A stretch of DNA of 64,000 nt from Heterobasidion occidentale (GCA_039111635.1 JBCAQO010000005.1:682001-746000); one strand, 5' to 3'; counted from the stretch's first letter, positions 23,371 through 35,262 are shown. Notes: a model not told the origin generated them from the sequence alone. Translations and numbers: made by a program.

Positions 23371-25647
23371 ATGTCGGATGAAGAAGACGAACGCGTTGTC
23401 GAGTTCCCGCATCCTTTCTTTGAGAGGCAAGAAGAGTCCTCGGATGATGATTCAGATGATTCAGAAGACTATGAAGATGACGAGTCCGAAGGCATAGGCG
23501 CACTCGGCGAGAGCAAGCGCTTGGGTTACGAGGAGGCCACACTGCCGGTGCGTATAGCATTCCAAAGTCGCTGCGCAGGTCAGATACGGATATCCGGAGA
23601 CCACGTCGGATGTTGAAGGAGAATCGCCAACGTTGCTGCCTCCGGGAGACTACTGCGCAGGTCCATGTCTGATTTACGGGTTTTTTCCAGCTTTCCGAAC
23701 TGCGCATGTCAAGGTTATCATGGGCCATCCGCAGCAAGATAGATTGGCAGACCAAGATGCAGAATACCGAGATTTTGGAACGATGGCGACAGGAAGCTCT
23801 GGAACAGCAACAGGGCCTCTCGACGGAGGAAAAACTAACAAGCAACATGGTGGGACAACGCATGCATTTCATTCCTAATTCCTAACAAAAATTATGCCAG
23901 ATCAATTATGTGCTCTCAGAGTTGGAGGGCTACGCGAAGCTTTCTGACCCAGCTACTGGAATACAGGTGAGTTAACCGATGCTTTGTGATCACTCGAAGA
24001 AGGGAGTTTACCGACGGTGTTCTTCAACAAAGCATGCATGCAACGAGTCCGTTTTCTGCTCAAATCGACTTGTTCCAAAGAACCTCAATGACTCTCTGCG
24101 TGCTGAAGTTCAAAGCTCGAAGATATTCCAGAGGACGAGAGAGATTGGCACCCAGGCTCCAACGAACAGGTCCTCGATCTCGTTCACCCCTCGCTCCACT
24201 GTGTGGTCTATGGCCGCACACTGGCCATCGACGCGAGTGATCCAAACCAGCTCAAACCCATTCCAGCGCCAAAGCGCCGCAAGAAAGAGAAAATGTTCCT
24301 ATCACGACGACTGGCATGGCTTCCGTCCGATTTTGCCGTCGACAACGATGGCACAGTTCGTCTCACCTCACCATACATCAACAATATTCACCCGTCTAAG
24401 AAGGAACTATACACCACGTCGGAGTCGATCCTGGCGGCTTTCATACCAATGTTTGAACGTGTCTTGGGGTCCATCGATCGGATGGAGCGACCAAGGATCG
24501 ATGGGTCTTTCCCCCGCCGGCGGCGCTTAGCAGACGACTCAAAGCCTCCCGGTCGCCTTTTGGGCACGTCCTTGTCTGTGGGATGACCTTGTGCCAGCTT
24601 ATTTGGCACAGGTCCTGGTGACATCGTGGAAGACCACTCATTCGAGGGGCGGGTGGCTAGCGAGCAAGCCGAACACGAGCGGGAGCGCGTTTTTCTGCGT
24701 GCGAACCCTAAGAACTTCCCCGAAGCGCCTGAACGGTACGAAGGACGCCTCGAGTCCGACTTTCGTACAGTGAATCTGCGCGGCAAGACTTTGCAAGTCA
24801 TCGTCAAACTCGCGAACATACACTTGACGCCGGAGAAGCCCGAGTACGGCGGAGGCAGCTGGCATGTGGAAGGTGCGTGCCGATTGATGGCAACTATTTC
24901 CAGAGACGTATGTTTCTGAACTCTGATACCGACAGGCATGCTGAACGAGCGTATCGTGTCGACTGGGATATATGTGTGTCCTTCTCTCTTCTTTATGACT
25001 CTGAAGTTTCTAATGTCGCTATGATCAAGTATTACGACTCGGAAAATATCTCTGAGTCTCACCTTGCGTTCCGCGTGTCGACAACGGCACCTAAATATCA
25101 CACGCAAGACGATATTGTATGCATGGAGTTCCTCTATGGGGTGAAAGTGTATGTGTCCGTGTTCAGCTCAACTGCGCTATGGCTAATCACAATATGCACC
25201 CAGAAACGGAGGCCTTGTGCAGGAGCGAGGCAGCGTCCATACGTCGGACGGGTTGGCGCTCGCGTTCCCCAACATCTATCAACACCAAGTCCAGCCCTTC
25301 CGTCTCCTCGACCCCACCAAACCCGGCCACCGCAAAATCTTAGCCTTCTTCCTCGTCGACCCGAACGTGCGCATTAACTCGGCGACGAACGTGCCTCCGC
25401 AGCAGAAACAGTGGTACAGGGAAGCACTCGACATTCCTGAGGCGGCCTCAGGGTCCGGTCCGGTTCCCGCGCCTCTGCGTTCACTGTGGAGGTGAAGAAC
25501 ATGATCGTTGGACACGTTGACGGGCTGATGACCCGAGAGGAGGCAGAGCAGTATAGGGAAGAACTGATGCAGGAGAGACGAGGCTTCGTCAACACGTACA
25601 ATACTGACGTGATGGAGGTCCGGACGTTCAGCATGTGCGAGCACTGA
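23371..25647 (+). CDS. DUF4246-family protein
   Basis: Exon 1 encodes an acidic start (MSDEEDERVVEFPHPFF, then Asp/Ser/Glu-rich). Across several short introns the frame reads LSELRMSRLSWAIRSKIDW, NYVLSELEGYAKLSDPATG, NDSLRAEV, VYGRTLAIDASDPNQLKPIP, then YINNIHPSKKELYTTSES, VIVKLANIHLTPEKPEYGG, GSWHVEGMLNERIVSTGIYY, YDSENISESHLAFRVST, FPNIYQHQVQPFRLLDPT and KILAFFLVDPNVRI, ending FSMCEH at 25647. This order of blocks matches fungal DUF4246 (PF14033) proteins, whose function is unknown. The histidines in the GGSWHVEG and NIYQHQV blocks recall iron ligands of 2-oxoglutarate oxygenases, but that is inference. A one-base loss near 25461-25475 must be repaired to reach the stop. Confidence 0.8.
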
Positions 25648-25914
25648 TGTGCGTGGTCCTCCAGCGGCTTGAACGTATTCTCTCGTGGCAGTAAGTATAT
25701 GCAGAGTTACTTAGTCGTTCTATGTAGGGTGAGGAATATATCACAACGTTTGTATTGCGGAACGACTAAAACGACGTAGTATATTGATCAACAACAGACT
25801 ACGTGTCGCAGTACAACAATTGCTCTTTCTAGAGGTAATAATACAGTCAGTCCCATGATCCACAATGGTTCCATACTATCCGATCCTAATGACATGCAAT
25901 GTGCGTGAAGGGAA

Positions 25915-27135
25915 TCACCAGTTCCTACCTCGCATGCTCGACAGCTCGGCGAGGATGCGCCGGTACGGAGCGGAGTCGAGGACGTCTCTCGGTGGCGGCG
26001 GAAGGGGATTGTGAGGATTGTGAGAGCGATCCTGATAAAATTGATTATATCCTCGTCGATGTCCACTCGCTAGTGGTGAGGACGAAGAAGACGGCGACGA
26101 CGGCGACGAAGAAGAGGATGAAGGAGGCAACGGTGGCGGTGGCGGCGTTGGGGTAAACCACGATCGTGGGGATGACGGCTGAGGGAAATGAGGCGTGTGC
26201 GAGCGCGGGGGAGGTGTAGAAGAAGAGTCCGAGTCCGAGTCCGAAGAGTCTGAAGAGGAGGACGAGCTCGAATTCGACGACGATAATCTGGGATGCCGAG
26301 ATCGGTGCGAACCACGTCTTCTGGCGCGCTGTCGTCGGCGAGTGTCCCCCTCCGCGAAATCAGGGATCACGGGTCCTGTAGGTGCATGGAATGGTGGGTA
26401 TGGAAAATCGTTAGGTCGCTCTGGGCTCTCTGAGATATGGATAGGCGCCTCTGCGGCAGCCATCCGCATAGGCGTAGGCATCGAGATCGGATATTGTGGG
26501 CTCCCTGGGACTGGGATTGGTGGTTCCGGAGTGGGCATAGGCATAGACTGTGCTACAGGCTCAGGCATGGGGACCGGAGGCTGAGGCTGAGGATACACAT
26601 TGAATGCTTGCAATTGCTCTGGAGCTACAGAACGAAACAGAGAGTGGGATATGAGATGGTAAGCGGAGTATCGCTAGTAATGATGCGTGCAAGAAGGATG
26701 CGAGGCAACAAATTCTAAACTAGTTCATATGGATGGGTTTGAACCAGCAAGCCGTGGCCCAATGTGGCCCAATCAATGTGCAATACGGGCGGGCAATTCG
26801 CCTGTTTCGTCACATTGTGAGCATCTGAAAGCGATAAGGAAGAATACAGTGCGCATTCAATGTACCACTCTTTGTAGTCCGCCTCATGTATGCTTCGCAA
26901 GGTAAAGGGATCACTCACAATAAAGCTGAGGAGGATATTGCCATATTGTGGGCGTTGTATACCAAAACTCCCTTAGTGCCTTTTCCCTTTTCCTTCTCTT
27001 TCGACCAAAGAGGTCGCACCCCTTTATAGGGCCCATGTAAGGTGGGTGATAATAGACAGCACCAGCGAACGGGAAGTAGCCTGGTGGTATAGGCTCTGCG
27101 TAATACGCGCCGTGCTTAGACGAGCTACCTCCCAT
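25915..27135 (-). CDS. Pro/Ser-rich protein with N-myristoylation-like start
   Basis: Exon 1 (27135-26919) starts MGGSSSKHG and is rich in Tyr, Pro and Gly, ending with a KRRKREK basic cluster and FWYTTPTIWQYPPQ. An intron (26918-26625) follows; exon 2 (26624-25915) encodes a Pro/Met-rich stretch, a Ser/Asp run and a Pro-rich C-terminus ending SSMRGRNW. Spliced length is 308 residues. MGGSSSK fits the N-myristoyltransferase consensus (Gly2, small residue at 6, Lys7), and the following basic cluster could aid membrane binding. A second ATG nine bases upstream (27144) would place the Gly internally and abolish this. I do not recognise a family domain; function unknown. Confidence 0.6.
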
Positions 27136-27144
27136 TCCAAGCAT

Positions 27145-28703
27145 AAGATGAATGGGTCAGTAGATAAAGATTATTGTAAGTTGCGAGCGAGAGCGTGTGT
27201 TGTGATGACTTGGACGACGGCGGGGAGATGGATACACGTGTCGGCTCACGCGTAGCTGCGTGATCAAAAGAGATATACACGTGGGCTACACGTGGTCACC
27301 GCTAGGTCTGAAAGTGTTTTCTTCTGGTTCCCTCCTGCCCCCCGGTGTTCAGCAGGTTCTGTACGAATATAAACCACGCACGAATCGTTAATGGCGAGAT
27401 TGTAACGAATTTCACGCTTAATACGCTGTCTACGCTGAGTGGTCCAGGAAGTCTATCAGGCAAGTGATATGCCGCTCATATAGTCCTCTGACCGAGCACC
27501 TACCATTCCTCTATAGAGATCTCCTCTCTGCTCTTCAATGACTTCGTCTTGAAGACGTTTTGACCGTCTAAGCACGGAAATCCTTGCCAGAAATCTGTAT
27601 CTTTCACCGAAGCAGCATCCCAGTAACAACAGCTCTGTTGCTCGACATCGTATCTTTTGGCGGTGAGGATCGAAATGGCAGGCAGCTGTCATATGTGTCG
27701 GCTTACCTCTGAAGCTATCTCGTTACCTCGTTCGGGTCCAACTCGTCCCGCTACAGACACAAGTTGCGTCTGTGCAGGCCTGTCAGGTTGAAGATCGTCG
27801 TTCGCTCTCATTTGTCTAGAATGCCTCTCCTTTTGAATTACACCCTGTTCTCCTGCCACTTTCGTTCCCGTACTTCCCGATATTAACACTTGCTTATCGT
27901 CACATCTGTCTAGGTTGAGCCTCTCAGACCGAAGCGCTTCTATCAAGTGACTCACCATGGCTTCCCGATTTGTCCATCAAAACTACCGTTCCAGGCTTTC
28001 CATGTAAACCTCCCTAGAAAAGATCAGAGTGTACCCAAATATCAGGCTTTGGTCAGATGGGCTGTAACAAGATCGTGACATTGGGTAAAGCATTTGTCCT
28101 TTTCTGCAGTCTATGCCCGGAATTTTGATGTAACACTTCAAACTCTGCTCGCGATGCAGTTACACCGCTTCCGTCCCCGCACTCCCCACTAAGACATTCG
28201 CCGCTGCGCACGGCGCCTGGGGTCTTCTGTGCATCTTGAAAAGGTCAGAGTGTTTCTAAGTATTATCCCACTGTCACATTATCTACGACAAAAAGACGAT
28301 ATTGAGTAAAATTGATGTCCTTTTCTAGAGTCTTTCCACAGGAGGTCATGGAAAACCCTACGCGCAGCGTTGGACACTTGCTTATGGTTAAATTCGTCCA
28401 GCCTCATATATCAACGCGCGCTTTCTCCTCTTCGTTCCCCAGCTCCTCATTTGCCGTCCTCTCCTCCTATATCCTCTCGATCGTCATTTTTTTCGTTTTC
28501 GAAATCAAACAGCATTGTCTTCTTATATCCTGTTCGATAATCACCGTGTGTTGAACGCTTTTCTGTTCTACTACCAGTGCCCCCGCCGTTTTTGGTCTCT
28601 CCCTCCATCTCCATCTTTCCCTCTTCTCCATGGAACCCGAAATCCGGTGCTCGTCCATCGCCGAGCGCGTACACATCGCACCCCGTCCCTCTTCCCCCTG
28701 TTC
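27145..28703. other. Intergenic region, first copy of a direct repeat
   Basis: From about 27420 to 27610 the sequence resembles 29715-29965, matching around CTGAGTGGTCCAG, CTGCTCTTCAAT and CACGGAAAT. This marks the upstream end of a tandem duplication that includes the two-module gene. A minus-strand frame at 27689-27958 (89 codons) is unrecognised. No gene is called. Confidence 0.45.
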
Positions 28704-29400
28704 GTGGCAGGCAACACCGAGCTTTGGTGTATACCACCAAACCTCCGCACGAGCAAGCCGGCCACCGCAGCTCATCGACCTGAGCTTCAGCATCCGCTCA
28801 CGGATCTCGAGGATGTCCTCGACCACATTTCGAGAAGGGCTTCGTCGACGCGAAGTATCGACCTGTGACCTGGTGGAACAGCACGACGGCGCAAGCGTGA
28901 AGGCGACTCAGAGCGTGCACGACCTGCTGAAGCTCGGTTCTGGCCAAAGCCCCGAGACCGCGCTGCGTCTCGTCATCGGTGAGTGTCCGGTAACACTCCC
29001 TTGCTATTGAGCTGATTTACAGATGCTCTGACTTGTCTATAGCTGACCGCCCTCAGTGCTCTGGCTCGCCTATGTGTACCTCCGTACGCCCGCGCACAGG
29101 CAGCCATGCAGCGTGTCAAGCTTGATGCGCCGAACCTCAAGTGCGAGCGGCTCGCGCACATCACAAATCACATCTTCGCTAAGGGCTATATCCCTGCTAA
29201 GCACCGCTCGCTTGTGCATTGGCAGGGCGCAAGCGGGAAACAGGTGAACGATAACGCAATGGTCGGAGGACTTGCTGTCACGGGGTGAGGGCGTGTCGGA
29301 GGACAAGCCGCTCCGTCTCATCATCGGTATGTCGCCTACCAGCCTCCTTGTACGTGTCGGTTCACTGACGAAATATTGTGCGACATACACAGACTTTTAG
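28704..29400 (+). pseudogene. Two-module small protein, decayed tandem copy
   Basis: Aligns throughout with the intact copy at 30173-30883. The start ATG has become GTG at 28704, and the first module has several small deletions relative to the intact copy (two bases near 28728, losses near 28744, 28772 and 28785, and a larger one near 28835), so it cannot be read through. The second module retains RVKLDAPNLKCERLAHITNH and HIFAKGYIPAKHRSLVHWQG, but one extra base near 29265 ends it early. The intron positions match those of the intact copy. It is a pseudogene of the tandem pair. Confidence 0.7.
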
Positions 29401-30172
29401 TTTTGATGGAGCAGTTGTATCTCTTGATCGTTTGCGTATCCCATGTTACATATGCACATTCCCTGTACCGCTCCGCTCAAGTCAGTATCTCTTCTTGTCC
29501 TCTCTCTTCCCAGGCTTCTTCCATATCCAGCAGGTTCGGTATGAGAGCCAATTTGATCAACCATACACCTGGCATATGCGAAACATCAAGCATTAGTTAG
29601 TTTGACCTGTCAGGCCCTCACGGTCTTTTCATCCCCACTGACGTATGCCAAATGTACAAACCAGTTAACCTCATTCACCAACGACGAGAGTGGAGCCAAC
29701 CTCACCTCCGCATGCGCCTAGTTACGCTGAGTTGTCCAGAAAGGTATTGGTAGGCGAGTGGCATGCCACTTATGTACGTTTGATCCCTTCGCTTGTGAAC
29801 CTCTGCCTCTGTGAAGCTTCCTCAAGGTTGGACTTGACCTTACCATAGCGGAAGCTTCCACCTATTCTCTCTAGATATTTTTTCTCCCCTGCTCTTCAAT
29901 AAAACCTTATCGCCGAGGCTTTTCACCGTGCAGGCACGGAAATATTCGCGCGAAATCTACCGCAGCGCAGCTCCGCTGACAGTGCATCAAGTTCATTCCC
30001 ATTGACAGCTCCGTTGCCCGACACTAGATGGTTGAGTACCTTCTCGTAAGCAAGGGCGGAGAGGATATAAGGGGCTGCCAGCGCTCGCCCACGGACTCCC
30101 AGTTTTCGGTCTCTTCATCCTCCATTCACTCCTTTAGCTGCACCTCTCCTTCCTCCTCCTCCTCCTCTCTCC
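29401..30172. other. Spacer between tandem copies
   Basis: Contains 29715-29965, the second copy of the upstream repeat seen at 27420-27610. The last 150 bases before 30173 hold GGATATAAGG at about 30063 and a CT-rich leader, a plausible promoter for the intact two-module gene. Confidence 0.45.
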
Positions 30173-30883
30173 ATGGCAAACAACACCGAGCTCTGGCTGG
30201 TATACCACCAAACTTCCCGCACGAGCAAGCCGGCTACCGCACAGCTCATCGACCTGGAGCTCCAGCATCCGCTCACGGATCTCGAGGATGTGCTCGAACA
30301 CATCTTCCAGCACGGCTTCGTCGACGCGAAGTATCGGTCTATGACCTGGTGGGAGCAGCATGACGGTGTGAGCGTCAAGGCGACTCATGGTGTGCAGGAG
30401 CTGTTGAAGCTCGGAGTCGGGCGTAGCCCTGAGACCGCGTTGCGTCTCGTCATCGGTAAGTGAATCTCCGGTACTCCATGTCCGCTTGCCTATATTGAGG
30501 GATACTTCGACGTGTCTGTAGCCGACCGACCTCCAGCGCTCTGGTTCACCTACGTGTACCTGCGCACGCCTCGCGCACAGTCAGCCACGCAACGCGTCAA
30601 GCTCGATGCGCCGAACCTGAAGTGCGAGCGACTCGCGCACATCACGAACCACATCTTCGCCAAGGGCTATCTCCCCGCCAACTATCGCTCGCTTGTACAC
30701 TGGCAGGGCGCGTGTGGGAAGCAGGTGGATGAGAACGCGAAGGTGGAGGATCTGTTGTCATGGGGTGAGGGCGTGTCGGAGGAGAAGTCGCTCCGTCTCA
30801 TCATCGGTACGTCGCCTATCAGCTTGGTCCTCATACGCGTCGGGTCACTAACGGAATGATGTGTGACATGGACAGACCACTGA
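30173..30883 (+). CDS. Small fungal protein with two homologous ~90-residue modules
   Basis: Exons 30173-30455, 30522-30806 and 30876-30883 splice in phase to 191 residues. Module 1 runs from TELWLVYHQTSRTSKPAT to SPETALRLVIG and module 2 from PALWFTYVYLRTPRAQSAT to EEKSLRLIIG. The two share a leading LW-x2-Y, a central HIF followed by G(F/Y), YRS(M/L), W, and a closing (A/S)LRL(V/I)IG just before each intron, so one module plus its intron was probably duplicated internally. No signal peptide or membrane span is evident. I know no named domain that fits; function unknown. Related pseudogene copies lie at 28704-29400 and 56996-57558. Confidence 0.75.
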
Positions 30884-31220
30884 TTCTTTTGAGGATGTGG
30901 CGGCTATTTTCTCGAGCGGGTTTGGACATTCATTGCACGTTATTTTACACGGACATCTCTCTCCTTTGCACTGTCGCTCGTTTACTTCGAAATGCGTTCT
31001 CCGATCTAATACTTGACGCGTCACGCTTTACGCGTTGGTCATGTGTCCCAACCGTCTTCCACGTGATGATGCTCGCAAAGCCCGAGTCGGTGCCGAGCTC
31101 ATCGTCCCTCAAGGCCTCACGCATTACAACTGCTACCCAACAGCGCTCATAATGCATTGAAAGTCTGACAAACTATCCAGGACATGACCGGTGACCCTCC
31201 ATGACTCCCGCTGTGTTTCT

Positions 31221-31227
31221 TATATAT
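31221..31227 (+). promoter_or_regulatory. TATA-like box of the flavoprotein gene
   Basis: TATATAT sits 76 bases upstream of the chosen ATG at 31303, a normal distance in fungi once a short 5' UTR is allowed. Confidence 0.5.
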
Positions 31228-31302
31228 CCGTCTTCATCTGATCAGAGCAGCCTGATACTGCGAACATTTACAGCTCCCATTGATCCTACAAACCTTAACG
31301 CA

Positions 31303-33367
31303 ATGTCCACCGCTCTCAGAGGCTGGCATCCAGGCGAAGTCACCATCCAACGCAAGCTTTCGTTTGACAGTCCGATGGCGATGGCGTGGTCGTGGATATC
31401 TGCTGATATGCCAGAGGAGCATCGCATGTTCTACACCCGACACCTCCCATTTGTCCCAGTCACGACACTCGATGCCCGCGGTCGTCCGTGGGGAAGCATC
31501 CTTGCAAGCAAGAACGGCACACCAGGATTCATGCGCAGCCCGATGGAGACGGTGCTCCAGATCGAAGCCCAGACGTGGGAGGGCGATCCGTGGACGGATA
31601 ATATGGGTAGCTGGTTGGAAGGGGAAAAGGGCAAGTTTTTGTTGGCGGGAATCGGTATTGAGTTCGGTACGCGGAGGAGGAACAAGTTTGCTGGTTGGAT
31701 GACGGATGTTCGGGAGAACGGGGAGAAGGGGTATTCCCTAAGCCTCGAAGTCAATCAAGCCATTGGGTTTGCCTCATCTATGTTTTCGTTTTTGCTGAGT
31801 ACTGATGGCAGACTATTGTTAGAAATTGCCCAAAATACATCAATATTCGAGACTTGGTGCCGTACCCGGACACTCATCCCAGGGTTGTCTACCGGAAACT
31901 TCATCTCGACGATGGAGAGCGTCTTCCGGAGGATATCGTCTCTTTTATCAAAGAGGCTGACACTGTTTTCCTCGCGACATCCTACACAGCGAAGCAGGAG
32001 AACGCGGCACGGTTTCCTTCGCATGTTGGTATGAATCAACGTGGCGGTCGCGCTGGTTTTTTGCGTGTCAAGCCTTCAGACGGCCGCACAGTCGTATTGC
32101 CCGATTACTCAGGTAATTGCTTCCAACCTCTCGTCGTGTTCGTTTTTGTTCATTGACGTACATTTTTGACCATCAAGGCAACCGCCTCCTGACTTCCCTC
32201 GGAAATATTGAGGCCACGCCGCTCGCCGGTCTCACCATACCCTCCTTCAGCACAGGCACACTCCTCTATCTCACCGGAGACGCCACCACCCTTGTTGGCA
32301 ACGACGCACGCGCGCTGATGCCGCGCCAGAATGTTCTCACGACCATCCGCGTCACAGGCTACACGCTTGTGCGCGACGCGCTTCCCGTCCGACAGCGTCC
32401 CGGGAGCAACCCCGTGCGCAGCTCATACAGCCCACCCATCAAGCATCTGCGCGAGGAGCAAGCGCCTGGCACACGCCTGATAGAGGGCGCGGAGCTCACC
32501 GCGCTGATGCGCAAGATCGAGCTCCATAGCGATTCCATCGCGACGTTTACGTGGGACGTCGAAGGCGCGGGTGTCGAGATCGCACCAGGACAGACAGTGA
32601 TCCTCGGGTTCGCAGACCTCTTCGGCACGTCCGCATACCAGCACATGGCTCCGCACGCACCTGCGTCCGTCAACGACGACCGAGTGCGCACATGGACCGT
32701 CTCCTCCGCACACAGTGGCACCGAGAGTGCCACGTCCTTTGAGCTGACAATGCGCGTGAAGCCTGGTGGTCTCGTGACCAGTGCCCTGTTCTCGATCGCG
32801 CACAAGCTGCGGGCGGCGCGGCCAGACATCCTCGCAGACACTCGCCCTTTGCAGCTTCGTGCGACACTGCTCGGGGTCAGCGGCGCGTTTTCACTGCCTG
32901 CCCTTGACCCCAATCCCTCTCATGCGACCCCTGACGCGCTGCGCTTCTTGTGGATCGCAGGTGGTATCGGTGTCACGCCGTTCTTGAGCATGCTCGCCGC
33001 GCTTACGCAGGCGCGTCGTGCGGCCGATGTCGAGCTCGTACTTGCCACGCACGAGCCAAGTGTGCTCATCCCGCTAGTCCTGCGGGCGGCCTCTTCAGAC
33101 GCTGCTGTTGAGGGCCTTCGTATCCGGCTCGATGTCTTTGCGACGCGCGACGTTCCGGTGGAGAAGTTCCCTCCGGTCCCGCCGTATGTGCAGTTCCGGT
33201 TACACGGTGGGAGGATACCGGGTGCCTTCTGGGCAGAATCGATGGATGTCAAGGAGAAAGACGTGTATGTATGTGGCCCGCACGAGTTTGAGGAAACTGT
33301 GTTGGAGGGTTTACGGGCTGCAGGGCTCGATATGAACACAATGAAGAGAGAGGCGTTTGAATATTGA
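31303..33367 (+). CDS. PNPOx-like / ferredoxin-NADP reductase-type flavoprotein oxidoreductase
   Basis: Exons 31303-31766, 31823-32112 and 32178-33367 splice in phase to 647 residues. The N-terminal part (about residues 35-285) is a pyridoxamine-phosphate-oxidase-like FMN barrel: FYTRHLPFVPVTTLDARGRP, WGSILAS, NCPKYINIRDLVP and GRAGFLRV. The C-terminal half is FNR-like: RVRTWTVSSAHS (FAD-binding, about residue 423), WIAGGIGVTPFLSML (NAD(P)-binding, about 510) and VYVCGPHEF (about 614). The C-terminal Cys-rich 2Fe-2S domain of some relatives is absent. Such fusions are predicted soluble flavoenzymes; the substrate is unknown. The reading frame is clean throughout. An in-frame upstream ATG at 31201 precedes the TATA-like box and is not used. 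Confidence 0.85.
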
Positions 33368-33995
33368 GATTTAGAGCATGGGTCGTGTTCGCCACCGCGG
33401 TGTGCAGATTGCCGGGTAAATTTTGTCTCATGTTACTCTGTATTACTAAAGCATTCTTCGGGCCATCGTTAATGTTGAATTTATGCCTGTCCAGATTCAA
33501 TGTTTTCAAGGCTCCGAGGATGTTTCTTTGCTTTCTGCTACCGCTCATCCCATGGCACGCCTCGATCGACCAGCTATCTCATCTTGGCGCCTTAGTACTG
33601 GTGACAGGCTCCGTTCCTTCTCATCTCAGTTGATCTGCGATGTCTCATTGGTGTTTCAATGCAAGCTCGCTAAGCGGGGCCAAGGAGACGCTAGGAAGTC
33701 TCAGCACGGTCGGAACCTGTTGGAACATCAATCAATCTAGGTTCTTCCTAATTTTCTGACTCACTTACAGTTGATTCTTACGAGACGTCTGACGCACGCA
33801 AAGCGACTTCAACCTTGTTTGGATCTCACGAACGCCTCCCTGACAAGCAACTTTTCAGATACGCATGCATTTGCTCATTCCTCCCAACACTCTTACAATT
33901 TGTGTCCTGTTCGTTCGTCCTTAGGATCCCCGTTCATCGATTCATTTTTCTGAATCCGACCCATTCCCTCCTCTTTCCAAGAACTATGAGTTACA
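33368..33995. other. Intergenic region downstream of the flavoprotein gene
   Basis: Outside the mirrored duplication. Short frames only; I see no gene. Confidence 0.5.
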
Positions 33996-34545
33996 TTCCG
34001 TATCCATGGCCTTACCTAGCCCAGCACTCCCCCGGATCACGAAGGCTCGCACGGCATGATTGTTCAGTGACTTTCCATACTTCGGCGTTCGGACCGACGC
34101 GGAGAACGTTCTTTCAGCCAGTTTCATCCCTGCCTTTGAGCATTTCAATATATGATAGCCAGGTCTTTCCAGGCCCCACATTCGGGGCAAGGTACTGGCA
34201 AGGTGGGGCCCCGAGCTTCCCCGAGGAAAGCACAAAAACAAATTCCCCCGCATCGATCACCCCATATGGCCCTGACGCTGTAATACCGCCTGAGGCTGGC
34301 CATGGCTGATCGTAGTTCTCTCACACAGGACAGGCGCGCGAGGGCGGCGCTTATTGCGTGCGAGGCGGCAGATCGATCGCCATGCAAGGCCATTTCGGCC
34401 CTTTCGCCTTGGAAAGCTCAGGCCTGCGAGCTTCCTCGCGATCATCTCCGGACGATGAAAATCTCGACTGCTGACTCCAGACGCCGCATAGGTGCTACTT
34501 TGGAACGAAGCCTGGGGGCCTGCTCTGCGATATGCTGCTGACAGC
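33996..34545 (+). repeat. R element, copy 1
   Basis: Shares blocks with copy 2 (about 40480-41060, same strand) and copy 3 (56410-56995, opposite strand). The shared blocks lie around CAGGCCCCACATTCG, CGTCGATCACCCCATA (or variants) and GCGAGCTTCCTCGCGAT. Each complete copy directly precedes a SPRY-like gene or remnant. Frames inside differ between copies, so it may be a 5' untranslated or noncoding part of the SPRY unit rather than a gene. Confidence 0.5.
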
Positions 34546-35262
34546 TGGGCTGCACGATGTTATCGGCAGGGAGACTAAAGAAGTATACTAAGAGGTGCAG
34601 GCGAACAGGATGGGCGGCGTCATCGCGATCGGCCCATCTTTTTGTCTTGATGATCAAGACTGCCCGCTGAAACGCCAGTTTAATTGACAGGCACTGCGTG
34701 TAAACTGTATCTGGACTGGCGCATGCCCGGGTGGACATGTCTCTGCGCGGGGCTCTATCTCGCCGACCTGTGCAAGTTCTTCAAAGCGGCCGAGTGCACA
34801 GACATATCGCGCCTTACAAACAACAAACAGAGACGTCATCGGATGCGGCGACTTGACGTCCTGCGCTCTCTTCTTCACGTACAACGGCACGTGCTTGTCC
34901 GATGCGTTCACAGGAATCTACTTGCCAGGATGAAGCCATGATTCGTACATTGCCGTCGGCGTGGAAAGACACAATGAGATAGAGGTCGATTTCAGAAGTT
35001 CGCTGTTCGCCTGAAAAGAGGCAATGCCTGGGCATGGCATATTGAGAGCCACGTCGGTCAGATGGCCGGCAATGGTCCCTCGATCGAAGGTGAACTTCCG
35101 TCTTATGCTGAAGCTTGTGGTTGGTGAGCCATCTCCTGTTTCTAATTTTAGCGACACCCCCTATGAAGAGATCGGGCCAATCCTTGTTATTTTTGATCAT
35201 ATTTGTATCATCGATATTCGAAACAGTTGATTCAATGCATGTCGACATGTTTCTTCATTCCG
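34546..35262 (+). pseudogene. SPRY-like gene, decayed left-arm copy
   Basis: Aligns with the right-arm copy at 55674-56382 but is broken by stops and frame changes. Recognisable pieces include the region matching YYKVQV, CKLYLDWRMPGW, GLYLADLCKFF, then in other frames DVIGCGD, FFTYNGTCLSDAFTGIYL and NEIEVDF. A stop interrupts the strand after the IYLPG match near 34935, and another follows SSLFA near 35012. The SPRY fold is a protein-interaction beta-sandwich. Confidence 0.65.

Larger units (their letters stand above)
30898..33995. other. Segment present only in the left arm
   Basis: Homology to the right arm breaks off after GAGGATGTG at about 30889-30897 and resumes near 33996 at CCTTACCTAGCCCAGC. 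In the right arm the two flanks are almost directly joined near 56970-56995. The segment carries the flavoprotein gene. I see no terminal repeats or target-site duplication, so insertion on the left and deletion on the right are both possible. Confidence 0.6.

Noticed and set aside
26700..26800. tRNA-like GGTTCAAACCC on the minus strand
   Set aside because: It resembles a T-loop, but the T-stem does not pair well and I find no acceptor or anticodon stem at proper spacing.
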